This document shows, one piece after another, positions 54,341 to 62,772 of a DNA stretch of 64,000 bases; the first letter of the stretch is position 1; the number at the start of each line of letters is the position of its first letter. The DNA is from Pedobacter sp. AJM (lineage in GTDB: Bacteria; Bacteroidota; Bacteroidia; Sphingobacteriales; Sphingobacteriaceae). The position numbers and the translations under genes were made by a program. Below the pieces are notes generated by a model, which was not told the DNA's origin, ran no database searches, and was given only the letters and a program-made list of their open reading frames with translations. The stretch is from NCBI RefSeq assembly GCF_002197755.1, contig NZ_NHOT01000003.1, forward strand, positions 558,001-622,000. The letters are read 5' to 3'.

Positions 54341-56014
54341 ATGGATATTTTAAGCAAGAACCCTGGTTTGCCAGCAAAGTTTGAAAAAACAGATCTGGCA
54401 GAAAAAACAGCAACAATTAAAACGTGGAATTCTGAATTAAGATTAGACCGTAGCGGCTGGCTGCTCATCGCCTTTTTTGGTTTGCTGAAATTCTGTATTC
54501 ACTTAACTGGTATTTCCAACTATGGCCTTCATGCGGATGAGCTTTATTACATCTCGCTCAGTGAGCACTTTGCCTGGGGATTTTTAGACATTTCGCCTTT
54601 TGTTACCTGGATGGCAAAAGTATCTTCTACACTATTTGGTACTGCTGTGATGGCATGGAGAATCATCCCCTGCCTGTTCAGTGCATTAACCGTGATGCTT
54701 ACCGGTTTAATGGCGCACCATCTGGGTGGCAGAAAACTGGGCATTACCATTGCCTGCTCTGCCATCATTTGTTCACCTGCATTTTTAGCCACTTCATATC
54801 TTTTACAACCAGTTGTGTTTGATGAATTTTTCTGGGCACTTCTGGCCTTTTCGGCATTAAGGTTTCAGCAAACACAAAAACCAATCTTCCTGTATCTGAC
54901 AGCCCTCGCCTTAGGATTGGGGATGTTAAACAAATATACCATTGCCATGTACCTGGCAGCCATGATATTGGGCTGGTTTATAACTGGCAAACGCCATATA
55001 AAAATCAATTGGCATAGCGTAACAGGTTCCTTTCTTCTTTTTTTCCTCCTCATCATCCCCAACCTGATCTGGCAATGGGCATATGGTTTTCCCATTTTCG
55101 GATATTTGAATATTGTAGGAAGCAAAGCATTTTCAATTGATATTTCCGACTATCTTTTCCAGCTTTTTTTCTTTCATGGTGCCGGTGTTGCCGTATGGAC
55201 AGCTGGTTTTTGCTTCCTGCTCATGAAACAAACCAGAGATAAACTTAATCTCACCTGGCCAGTCACTTTCATCATTCTTGTAATTTCACTGGCTTTGCTA
55301 AAAGGAAAATTATATTATGGTTTGGGTATGTTCCCCATTCTTTTTGCTGCCGGAGGTTGCTGCTGGGAAATGCTTTTCCGAATGCGGATATTTCCAAAAT
55401 ACATATTTGTAGCTTCTCTTTATCTTTTTGGCTTACTGAGCCTGCCACTGGTTATTCCGGTTTTGCCGGTCGATGTATGCCGAAATTACATTAAAAAAAT
55501 GGTGACCTATACTAACTTTTCCAGACCAATGGTTTGGGAAGATGGCACAAGCGGATCGATTCCGCAATTTTTTGCAGATATGTCTGGTTGGCAAACACTT
55601 TCCGGTGAAATTGACAGCGCATCGCTTAAAAGCCTGAGTCAAAAACCCAATGCCATACTTACAAACAATTATGCGATAGCAGGTGCATTAAAGTATTATT
55701 CAAAATTTTTAAGTCCACGCGTAATTTCTGCCAATAATAGTTTTATGCTGGAGTCGCCGGGCAGTCTGCCATCCGGCACCATCCTCTATTTAAGCCGTGA
55801 CCGGCAGGAGCTTGTGGTGAAAATGGCCCGCCACGTTTCCCTTTACAAACAATTAAAAATGGAAAATTCGCATTTGAAAGGCATCAATATCTATATCCTT
55901 TATGATGTGAATGAGTTGTTTAGAAAAAAATACGCATCAGACCGGAAGCAGTTTTTCCATCCGGTAGAGATCATGTATCCTGATAAAATTTCTACCCAAC
56001 TCAGCAGGTTTTGA
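54341..56014 (+). CDS. GT39-family membrane glycosyltransferase (ArnT/PMT-like)
   Basis: From the ATG at 54341 the protein has 557 residues: a cytoplasmic N-terminus, about 10-12 membrane helices, and a soluble C-terminal domain from about residue 395. The first periplasmic loop has the GT-C signature NYGLHADELYYI with the catalytic acidic pair (DE), and the second has DISPFVTWMAKVSS. These enzymes use polyprenyl-phosphate sugars on the periplasmic face to modify lipid A or proteins. An upstream GTG at 54332 is also in frame. Its nearest neighbours are unrelated. Confidence 0.85.
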   Translation: MDILSKNPGLPAKFEKTDLAEKTATIKTWNSELRLDRSGWLLIAFFGLLKFCIHLTGISNYGLHADELYYISLSEHFAWGFLDISPFVTWMAKVSSTLFGTAVMAWRIIPCLFSALTVMLTGLMAHHLGGRKLGITIACSAIICSPAFLATSYLLQPVVFDEFFWALLAFSALRFQQTQKPIFLYLTALALGLGMLNKYTIAMYLAAMILGWFITGKRHIKINWHSVTGSFLLFFLLIIPNLIWQWAYGFPIFGYLNIVGSKAFSIDISDYLFQLFFFHGAGVAVWTAGFCFLLMKQTRDKLNLTWPVTFIILVISLALLKGKLYYGLGMFPILFAAGGCCWEMLFRMRIFPKYIFVASLYLFGLLSLPLVIPVLPVDVCRNYIKKMVTYTNFSRPMVWEDGTSGSIPQFFADMSGWQTLSGEIDSASLKSLSQKPNAILTNNYAIAGALKYYSKFLSPRVISANNSFMLESPGSLPSGTILYLSRDRQELVVKMARHVSLYKQLKMENSHLKGINIYILYDVNELFRKKYASDRKQFFHPVEIMYPDKISTQLSRF

Positions 56015-56225
56015 AGAGGCAGAACCCCTATTTCCTGTAGCAGCTACTTCATTTGCGCCTTGCATACCTAATGATGCCATTTACGGATTTCCATAAAATT
56101 AAATCATCTTTCAGCTGTAAATTTATTCCAACCTACAATACACAGCTATCAGTATTGTAGTTTTAAAAAATTGCCGCTAACTTATCACCTTTAATTTACT
56201 TACCATACTAAAACGACGCTCTATT

Positions 56226-56558
56226 TTGAAATTAATTATCCTGATGGTGTTAAGCCTAACACTCTTTCACACCGCTCCCACTAAAAGTAAAGTAAAAGCT
56301 GTAGTTTCTACCTGCTATGGGTATGACCCTTGTACAGCATGTTCCAATTGCAGTGCATGTAAACGCTGTGGTGCCGGTGGTAGCTGTGGTGTATGTGCAG
56401 CTAAAACATCCGGGATAATGAATACTTTTTCAGCAGTTAATCGCGCTAAAAATAAAACCACCAGTTATACCGGGCAATGTAAAGCCTTAACTAAAAAAAG
56501 AAGCCGCTGCAAAAGAAATACAAATGGAACGGGTTATTGCTGGCAGCATGATCAGTAG
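56226..56558 (+). CDS. Small exported protein with a cysteine ladder and a C9C9C2H motif
   Basis: The 110-residue frame begins at TTG 56226 (signal-like MKLIILMVLSLTLFHTA); an ATG at 56244 would shorten the signal to MVLSLTLFHTA. Cysteines fall at 30, 36, 39, 42, 45, 48, 54 and 57, with five in exact steps of three (CxxCxxCxxCxxC). A basic linker leads to C85, C95, C105 and H108 (C-x9-C-x9-C-x2-H; QCKALTKKRSRCKR...GYCWQH), a motif I have seen at the end of many small Bacteroidota proteins and which looks like a zinc site. Function is unknown. The export signal plus many cysteines suggests a disulfide-rich or metal-binding periplasmic protein. Confidence 0.6.
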   Translation: MKLIILMVLSLTLFHTAPTKSKVKAVVSTCYGYDPCTACSNCSACKRCGAGGSCGVCAAKTSGIMNTFSAVNRAKNKTTSYTGQCKALTKKRSRCKRNTNGTGYCWQHDQ

Positions 56559-56720
56559 ATTAAAACCTTTTATAAAGTATTATATTTTACCTTCCTGATT
56601 TAACAACCTGGTCGGGTTTTCAAATTTTATAACATGCCTGCGCAATTTCTTCTATCAGGCGATTTAAATTTTTCATGATTAAACTATTTCTTTGTTGAAA
56701 TCAATTTATTATTTTATATA
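56559..56720. other. Intergenic DNA between the cysteine-ladder gene and immunity remnants
   Basis: AT-rich, without a supported gene. It is the boundary between the plus-strand Cys-rich gene and the minus-strand effector cassette. Confidence 0.4.
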
Positions 56721-56733
56721 CCAGCCACCTATT

Positions 56734-56861
56734 TTATTCCTTACTCAAACGTTCAACTTCATCGTTTAATTCCTGATCCCAAATAAATTCTATATCGAAA
56801 TTTCCAGTTGAAAATAATGTGAATATCGCTCGGTTCCATTTGTTATTTCCACCTTCGGTTC
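56734..56861 (-). pseudogene. Remnant A of the YezG-like immunity gene (3' end only)
   Basis: Read on the minus strand in frame, this encodes TEGGNNKWNRAIFTLF, then STGNFDIEFIWDQEL, then NDEVERLSKE and a stop. It is nearly identical, with a few substitutions, to the last 41 residues of the intact protein at 58058-58399 (TEGGNNKWNRAIFTLFS, MEFIWDQELNDEIERLSKE). No start codon or upstream part is present. It is a truncated duplicate. Confidence 0.85.
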
Positions 56862-56876
56862 TACCAGCTACCTATT

Positions 56877-56949
56877 TTATTCTTTGCTCAAACGTTCAAT
56901 TTCATCGTTTAGTTCCTGATCCCAAATAAATTTCATATCGATTTGCCTA
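56877..56949 (-). pseudogene. Remnant B of the YezG-like immunity gene (shorter 3' end)
   Basis: The minus strand reads QIDMKFIWDQELNDEIERLSKE and a stop, matching the last about 20 residues of the intact immunity gene. The 20 bases after its stop (CCAGCTACCTATTTTATTC-like) repeat those after remnant A (56721), so the two remnants form a tandem pair of duplicated ends. Upstream sequence (56950 on) is unrelated to the intact gene and could derive from a different gene. Confidence 0.75.
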
Positions 56950-56999
56950 TTAAGAAAGATGCTGGCCTTCGCAGAATTTTTTATGTTGGTTATAAAACG

Positions 57000-57041
57000 A
57001 TTATACACAAAGCCCTCTTTTCGAGGGCTTTTGTGTATAAT
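57000..57041. terminator. Strong bidirectional hairpin terminator
   Basis: ATTATACACAAAGCCCTC and GAGGGCTTTTGTGTATAAT pair over about 18 bp with one bulged T and a 5-base loop. A/T-rich flanks allow termination in both directions. On the minus strand it follows the SMI1/KNR4-like gene by about 22 bases and fits as the end of the effector cassette transcript. Confidence 0.85.
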
Positions 57042-57064
57042 TTAAATCTGTGATGTTCTCTTAT

Positions 57065-57546
57065 TTAGTGGCTAAAATCCTTCAATAAATTCTCGTTATT
57101 AATAAAATCTTTTATAAACGACTCAAGCGAATTTGCTATTTTATCTTTAAAATAATAAATTGCATTCTTGCCTTTTTCATCTTTTTTATCAATGGCTAAA
57201 TAAATGCCCTCGTTTACTTCGAAAAATAGTAATTTATCACCATGATATAGTTGGTCATATAATTCCAAATCAGGATCGAACTCGTAAAAATCTTCCTTGA
57301 GGTTTATTTGTGCAACCTGATTTGCGGCTGGAAACCTATCAAAACTGCTTTTATTTAGCTGCCAAAAAAACCGTATCCAATTTGGGTATAAAAATCTTTT
57401 AGTTCTTTTGGAAGCGAAAAACCTAATTTATCCTCGGAAATTGCAATATCTGACAAATTTTCTGAATATAATTTATGATCCAATGCACTATACTGATTGA
57501 CATCAACTACTTTAAACTGTTCTAAAAATCTAAAATCACTCATCAT
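57065..57546 (-). pseudogene. SMI1/KNR4-family immunity gene, frameshifted
   Basis: The minus strand encodes MMSDFRFLEQFKVV... to TQIGYGFFGS and a stop (57355-57357), while the frame offset by one base continues QLNKSSFDRFPAANQVAQINL..., LYDQLYHGDKLLFFEVNEGIYLAID and ends at 57065. An A-run of seven bases (57364-57370; T7 on the coding strand) sits exactly at the junction. With eight T bases the frame reads GYGFFWQLNKSSFDRF, a typical SMI1/KNR4 segment, and gives about 160 residues. SMI1/KNR4 proteins are immunity proteins in polymorphic toxin loci. A real mutation and a sequencing error are both possible. Confidence 0.8.
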
Positions 57547-57623
57547 GCTAATTTGTAAATTTTCATCTATTCATAGCCTCCGTGAAAAATGGTGTTTACT
57601 GAATATTTCAAAGCTAAAAAAGT

Positions 57624-58052
57624 TTAATTTTTTAATAGAATATCATTCAACCATTCGGGTACCAAATCCTTATCTCTTGGGAAAACTTTCAAATCATCAA
57701 TAAACTTATCCGGGCTGGGATCATATTTAAATTCGGGCTTTTCATCATAATCAAAATCTATGTTAAATTTTCCGTCGCTAGTTACAGTTATTATACATGT
57801 ATACCAAGCTCCCTTATTAGGAGATAACTTGTATAATTCTTCGCGCAATTTTTTAATTTTTAACGTTACATCCTCGCCATTTTCTTCTGGATCAAAAGAA
57901 ATTATTTCCCCATTTTTCTCATAAAATGATTTAACTGAAATCATTTTATTTATCGCATAAATGTTCAAGGTAAAATTATCCCAATCATCTGATGGGATAT
58001 TAGAATTTGAAATTTGAATTATTTCGTTTATTAGATTATTTGTGATATCCAT
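57624..58052 (-). CDS. Second YezG-like immunity protein
   Basis: The 142-residue acidic, cytoplasmic protein has a C-terminal motif of the kind found in YezG/DUF600 immunity proteins: LREELYKLSPNKGAWYTCIITVTSDGKFNIDFDYDEKPEF followed by FPRDKDLVPEWL. The N-terminal half (DDWDNFTLNIYAINKMISVKSFYEKNGEIISFDPEE) is a beta sheet with an acidic face. It lies 5 bases downstream of the neighbouring immunity gene stop. It shares the cassette with a nuclease toxin and could protect against it or against a related toxin. The family call is by motif memory only. Confidence 0.6.
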   Translation of the reverse strand: MDITNNLINEIIQISNSNIPSDDWDNFTLNIYAINKMISVKSFYEKNGEIISFDPEENGEDVTLKIKKLREELYKLSPNKGAWYTCIITVTSDGKFNIDFDYDEKPEFKYDPSPDKFIDDLKVFPRDKDLVPEWLNDILLKN

Positions 58053-58057
58053 GAATT

Positions 58058-58399
58058 TTATTCCTTACTTAAACGCTCAATTTCATCGTTTAGTTCTTGA
58101 TCCCAAATAAATTCCATATCGAATTTGCCTGTTGAAAATAATGTGAATATCGCTCGGTTCCATTTGTTGTTACCGCCTTCGGTTGTAATCTCATGAAGTT
58201 GGCTTAACCAATCAGTAACATCGTCATCGATGTTTTCAACTTCAATATCTTTTTTATTATTATCATTAACGTAATCACCAGTATACCCTACAACTCCCTC
58301 TCCAACAAATTCAAATTCCAAGCAAGCTTTATCCCAGTCATCATTAATTACGTTTAGGATTTCTTTGGCAATAGCCTCATAAATTTCATCAACTGTCAT
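58058..58399 (-). CDS. YezG-like immunity protein for the nuclease toxin
   Basis: The 113-residue acidic protein (MTVDEIYEAIAKEILNVINDDWDKACLEFEFVGEGV) has an N-terminal helix pair and a C-terminal WNRAIFTLFSTGKFDMEFIWDQELNDEIERLSKE, matching the YezG (DUF600) antitoxin pattern with STGKF and a terminal acidic helix. YezG-type proteins neutralise LXG toxins with non-specific nuclease domains, the same domain type seen in the toxin 12 bases upstream. It lies between the toxin and the second immunity gene. Two truncated extra copies occur at 56734-56949. Confidence 0.75.
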   Translation of the reverse strand: MTVDEIYEAIAKEILNVINDDWDKACLEFEFVGEGVVGYTGDYVNDNNKKDIEVENIDDDVTDWLSQLHEITTEGGNNKWNRAIFTLFSTGKFDMEFIWDQELNDEIERLSKE

Positions 58400-58411
58400 A
58401 TTCTATCTTTT

Positions 58412-60022
58412 TTAGTTATTAGGAAATATTTTTATGTTTGTTTTTCCGTCAATTTTGTAAATAACCTTAAATTTCGACGGTCTCTTACTAACTCCATCGT
58501 ATATATTTTTTATATCAACTTCAACTTTTTTAGGAGGAACCTCCTTCAAAGCTTTTGCCCAATCGCTTTCCATCTTTTTCCATGCACCCTGATTAAGCGT
58601 ACCTTTCATAGGCACATAATTAATTTGTTCACCTGCCCCTTTAAATTGGTGCCCAATTAAATGCCCACCCTCATCAATACCTTTAGTTCCATCTTTTAAA
58701 ATAACAGATTTTCCTTGTTGGTATCCATTTCTGCCAAGTTTGCCAAGCTCTATTTCTCCTTTGACTCTTTTTATCCTTCCAAACTCATCAGTCTCATAAA
58801 GTTTATTGCCGACCTTATATGTTGAATTTGGTTTTAACTTATTATTTAAAATTTTATTCCAGTTACCTTTAGTACCAGGTGCTAATTCTATAACATCATC
58901 TGCTTTTGCTGATACCACCTCCCCCAATGTCCTTGCCTTTTTAGCTTCTTCTGCTGCTTTGGCTACCTCCAATGCTTTTGCCGTTGCGTTAGCTTCTTCT
59001 GCTATTTTTGCTGCCCTTGCCGCTTCGGCAGTTTTAGCTAAAATGTTGGCACCCTCACCAGTTTTAGCCGCAACATTCGCAAGTTCTGCACCACTTACCA
59101 CAGCTTTGGCTTCTCCAACGCCCGTAAACATTAGACCCACTTCGAACCCGGTACGTCCCGTGTACCGGCCCCAATCGCGGGGGCTTTGTTTCGCCGCCCA
59201 ATCTTTGGCCTGTTTCAGGCCTTCACCCGTTTTAGTGATGGCAGCCTTACCCGCACTTTCCAGGTTGCCGGGTGTGGTTGCCCAATTATAGGCATTTATG
59301 TGCGCCTGCCCAAAATCACTCGCTACTTTCTTTACATTGCCAGGTGTGCTTACCCAATCAGCAGCACCACTTACTGCGTTCTTGGTTGCCACAGCCGCAT
59401 CTTTTATTTTGCCCGCAGTTTCAGTAGGGTGGGTTACCGCATGTAAGGCAGCCCCCCTGGCCTTATCCCCCAGGTCTTTTAAAAACACCAGCCCTTCACC
59501 AATACCCTTTACCCCGCCATATATCCCTTCATTTATGCCCAGTTTAAAATTGGAATATTTACCGTAAAGACCACCAACCTTGTTGTTGGCTTTTTCCTGC
59601 TCGTCAAAACCCTTTTGAAACCAGTCATCCACCTTAGCACCAAGGCTTTTCATCTCACGCTGCCGCATTGCCGTAACATTGGCCTCAATAGCTGCCATGG
59701 CTGCTGGCATACTAAAATGAATACCAATTTTACCGCCCAGACTGCATGGCAATTTCGAATCTTCGAGCAGTTTGTGGTAAGGGCCTATCGTAATGCCTTG
59801 CTGTACACCCTGCCACAGCAAGGGGATGGGCTGACACTTGGTTTTGGTGATGGAACAGATGCCTAGGCAAGGAATGTTGACCATAGGTACTTTATCACCC
59901 TCGGTAGCCATTTGTTTGCCATAAAGGCGAACATTTTTATGGTTGGTTACCTTAAGTTTTCCAAACCCAAGCCCTTTATCGCAAACCAGATAGACACCAT
60001 TCGGAACATATTTCTTTGCCAT
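58412..60022 (-). CDS. DUF4280 PAAR-like protein with C-terminal non-specific nuclease toxin domain
   Basis: From the ATG at 60022 (MAKKYVPNGVYLVCDKG) the protein has 536 residues; an upstream ATG at 60052 overlaps the previous gene and is less likely. Residues 1-115 are a DUF4280 PAAR-like tip with conserved cysteines (CLGIC, CQPIPLLW, CSLGGKIGI). A glycine-rich linker and a long alanine-rich helical region (about 180-365) follow. The C-terminal about 140 residues contain DEGGHLIGHQFKGAGEQINYVPM and LNQGAWKKMESDWAKALKE, the pattern of the DNA/RNA non-specific endonuclease type 2 family, with GHLI histidine as a likely catalytic residue. It is a type VI-delivered nuclease effector in the cytosol of its producer until loaded. 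Confidence 0.85.
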   Translation of the reverse strand: MAKKYVPNGVYLVCDKGLGFGKLKVTNHKNVRLYGKQMATEGDKVPMVNIPCLGICSITKTKCQPIPLLWQGVQQGITIGPYHKLLEDSKLPCSLGGKIGIHFSMPAAMAAIEANVTAMRQREMKSLGAKVDDWFQKGFDEQEKANNKVGGLYGKYSNFKLGINEGIYGGVKGIGEGLVFLKDLGDKARGAALHAVTHPTETAGKIKDAAVATKNAVSGAADWVSTPGNVKKVASDFGQAHINAYNWATTPGNLESAGKAAITKTGEGLKQAKDWAAKQSPRDWGRYTGRTGFEVGLMFTGVGEAKAVVSGAELANVAAKTGEGANILAKTAEAARAAKIAEEANATAKALEVAKAAEEAKKARTLGEVVSAKADDVIELAPGTKGNWNKILNNKLKPNSTYKVGNKLYETDEFGRIKRVKGEIELGKLGRNGYQQGKSVILKDGTKGIDEGGHLIGHQFKGAGEQINYVPMKGTLNQGAWKKMESDWAKALKEVPPKKVEVDIKNIYDGVSKRPSKFKVIYKIDGKTNIKIFPNN

Positions 60023-60024
60023 GG

Positions 60025-60885
60025 CTAATTGTTTAAAGGTATTAGGATACAACTATTACGGTACATCAATACGCTTTCAATTGCGTATTGGGTCAATTGG
60101 GATGACTGCAAAGGCATGCCATCGCTGCCGTATTCATAGCTTTCTAAATGAAAACCTTCTACATGAGCATTGAGATTATAGACCTCCAGTAGCTCGCTAA
60201 ACATTTCAGTTACACTATCCTGATCAAAATTGTCCCGATCAATCTCACCCTCTATTTTGATCGTGCAGCTATGTTGTACCTCATCGCAATCTGCCAACGA
60301 AACTTTTGTTTTAAAGGGTAATGCAGTTTGTCCGATGGCATTGGGTATTTCGCGGTGACCGTTAAAAGCATACTGTCTTTCTTTGCTGAAATTTTGTTCC
60401 AGTAGCCCAGGCAATATAGCTTGGTATAGATAGGATGATTGTATAGCCCTGTTTAACCCACCATCTGTATATAGCAGTAATACCGCATCATTGATCATTT
60501 CTTTAAGCTGCCCGTGATTTGCATATTTTCTAGCTATCGCAGGCCTAATTTCAAGCCAGTGATCTTTGATTTCAGATAGATTGACCACTTGTTGAATCTT
60601 GCCTTGCAAATCCGTTTCAATCAGGAGTTTCTTACGCAACTCGGCCATGCTCATATCTACCGCATCCACACCATCATTTTTAAGCTGCCACTGATTTAAT
60701 AGCTGGATGGAAAACACATAATTTAAGGGAGTTTTTTGCTCTACCGTAACCCTTACTTCCGTTTTGATTTCATTGTGGTACTGATAATCGTCAACCGTAT
60801 AGCTAATTTGCTGCTCAATCTGGTAAGCCTTGCTTGTACCTTCTGTTAATCCAAAATTGATCGGATAGTTATCTTCGTACAACAT
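60025..60885 (-). CDS. Putative effector-loading adaptor of the Vgr/PAAR cassette
   Basis: The 286-residue soluble protein (MLYEDNYPINFGLTEGT) has no recognised motif, no signal peptide and no membrane helix. It is a mixture of beta strands and helices, with a Cys-containing KVSLADCDEVQHSCTIKIEGEIDRD strand region and a final beta-rich RNSCILIPL. It sits exactly between Vgr (3-base gap) and the PAAR effector (2-base gap), the place where other secretion systems encode chaperones of the Tap/DUF1795 kind. The position is the only basis for the adaptor call. Confidence 0.5.
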   Translation of the reverse strand: MLYEDNYPINFGLTEGTSKAYQIEQQISYTVDDYQYHNEIKTEVRVTVEQKTPLNYVFSIQLLNQWQLKNDGVDAVDMSMAELRKKLLIETDLQGKIQQVVNLSEIKDHWLEIRPAIARKYANHGQLKEMINDAVLLLYTDGGLNRAIQSSYLYQAILPGLLEQNFSKERQYAFNGHREIPNAIGQTALPFKTKVSLADCDEVQHSCTIKIEGEIDRDNFDQDSVTEMFSELLEVYNLNAHVEGFHLESYEYGSDGMPLQSSQLTQYAIESVLMYRNSCILIPLNN

Positions 60886-60888
60886 AAC

Positions 60889-62772
60889 TTAGCTTTTATT
60901 AATTTCTACCTTGCCACCATTTAAAGAAGCTGTTGCGGTAACGCCTATGGTTAAGTTTTTTTGGCCATCAATGGTAAAATCATTTTCAGTGGCGGCAAGG
61001 TTCATGGCCCTGGCTTTTGCATCTACCAGGTCTTTCCCTTCCACCGTAATCAGTTCGCCTTTAATATCTAAAGTTTTGGTAGCGGCCGCCGTTTGTTCTG
61101 GTGTAGCACCTTCTGCCGGGGCCAGGTTACCCATGGTAATTTTCGGCGATTGAATATCGATGCTTGCTCGTCCGTTAATACTGATATGCTCGCCACTGAT
61201 ATCAATATTCCCTTCCTTATCCATGGTAATGGTACTTTTACCGCTATGAATCACAATCTTGCTGGCTGCCTGTGCTGTAATTAAACCCGGGCCATTTTTA
61301 ATGTTCACAAAATTAGCCGCATTGGTACCCATATTTAAGGCATGGTTTAAATCATCAAATGTTAAAGCACTGCCTTTTCTGGAGGTCAAACCCTTGGTGT
61401 TGCTGTTCTTAAAACCGCTGCTGTCACCACTTTTGCCATGGTACACACTGCCCATTACCACGGGCCGCGCCACGTTGCCTTCTTCAAAGGCGATCATCAC
61501 CTGGTCGCCTTTTTCGGGGATGACGTGAAAGCCGCGGTTTTTCCCGGTATCGCCCGTGCCCGCATTTGGGCTGACCACGCGCAGCCATTCGGTTACATCA
61601 TTGCTGTGGCATTTCCACTTAAATTTTACTTTAATGCGGCCCTGCCCCTGCGGATCGTCATTGTCAATCACGTCAGCCAGCTGCATATCCGGGCTGGGTT
61701 TAGTATAATTTTTCACCAGTATCCGTTCAGAACTGGCCACCACGCCTTCAAAAGTATTGTGGTATTTCCCTGTACCATCCAGGTTATGGGTAATGCTGGT
61801 AATTAAAAACCGTCCCAGGCTTTCGGTAGCAAAGGCGATTTCCTGCCTGATGCTCATGGTAATTTCGGCCAGGGTACCAATACCCAGTGCTGCATTATCG
61901 CCACTGGCGTTTACCTTTAACAACTCGCTGATGTGCGCTTTTTCTTCATTCTCTACATGACTTTTAATATCGCCATCATTATCCACCCTGATCATGGAGG
62001 GTTGGTTAAAGGTTTTGCTGTACATCAGGTTCGATGCTTTGATGGCATAATCCAGATCAGGATGGCCGCCGGCCTGGCCGCTGCTTTCACTTTCCAGTAT
62101 GGTATCCTGTTTGGGGTTATAGGCGAAACGTTTGTTTTTAAGGGGTGCCAGTTCCATGGCGTATTGCAGGTTGTGGACATCCCGGCCATAAAACAGGCCA
62201 ATGTCCTTTTGGGTGTCAGGCTTCCCGAAATTCAGCTGCTTACCATCATAATACAGCCATTCATGGTATTCGCCAGAAAGGCGGTTTAAAAATTCCCAGT
62301 CGCTTTCCTTGTACTGGATCAGGTAATCAATACTGGCCTGGCGGCTGGCATTGGCTACAATTTTTAAATCGTTTGCCGGGGTATCAATGGTGGCCAGTTT
62401 TACAATTTCATTTAAATCTTTATCCAGGTAAGAACCGAGGTCTTCCCCGCGATCAATCAAAATAGTGGGGCTGTAACCACTCACAATCAACACCCCATGG
62501 TAGCCATGGCTTTGGGCCAGCTCTACCCGGGTAACCAGGCCAGCAAATTGCTGCATCTGTTCGGTTGCGTAGCCAAAGGAGGCGGTTAGGGTTTTACCTA
62601 CAAAATCGCGGCTGTCATCCAGGTTAATCAGGCCGGGGGCACCCATCTGGTCGTGGTTAAACCGGAGTTCAAAATAATGGTGGCTGTTAAATTCCTGTTG
62701 TAAACTAAATGAGGCAAAATGAGGTATCGCCTGGTCTTCTATATTGATTTCGGTGATGAGTTTGTTTTCCAT
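60889..62772 (-). CDS. Type VI secretion Vgr spike protein
   Basis: This 627-residue protein is a Bacteroidota-type Vgr. The N-terminal region (about 1-370) has gp27-like beta-barrels with VSGYSPTILIDRGEDLGSYLDKDLNEIV, a gp5 OB-fold (385-470; GQGRIKVKFKWKCHSNDVTEWLRVVSP, EKGDQVMIAFEEGNVARPVVMGSVYHGK) and a C-terminal repetitive beta-helix/prism region (480-627; ITMDKEGNIDISGEHISINGRASIDIQSPKI). It forms a trimer at the tip of the inner tube. The first gene of the cassette, it is 3 bases before the adaptor-like gene. No T6SS sheath, baseplate or TssB/C genes lie in the window. Confidence 0.92.
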   Translation of the reverse strand: MENKLITEINIEDQAIPHFASFSLQQEFNSHHYFELRFNHDQMGAPGLINLDDSRDFVGKTLTASFGYATEQMQQFAGLVTRVELAQSHGYHGVLIVSGYSPTILIDRGEDLGSYLDKDLNEIVKLATIDTPANDLKIVANASRQASIDYLIQYKESDWEFLNRLSGEYHEWLYYDGKQLNFGKPDTQKDIGLFYGRDVHNLQYAMELAPLKNKRFAYNPKQDTILESESSGQAGGHPDLDYAIKASNLMYSKTFNQPSMIRVDNDGDIKSHVENEEKAHISELLKVNASGDNAALGIGTLAEITMSIRQEIAFATESLGRFLITSITHNLDGTGKYHNTFEGVVASSERILVKNYTKPSPDMQLADVIDNDDPQGQGRIKVKFKWKCHSNDVTEWLRVVSPNAGTGDTGKNRGFHVIPEKGDQVMIAFEEGNVARPVVMGSVYHGKSGDSSGFKNSNTKGLTSRKGSALTFDDLNHALNMGTNAANFVNIKNGPGLITAQAASKIVIHSGKSTITMDKEGNIDISGEHISINGRASIDIQSPKITMGNLAPAEGATPEQTAAATKTLDIKGELITVEGKDLVDAKARAMNLAATENDFTIDGQKNLTIGVTATASLNGGKVEINKS

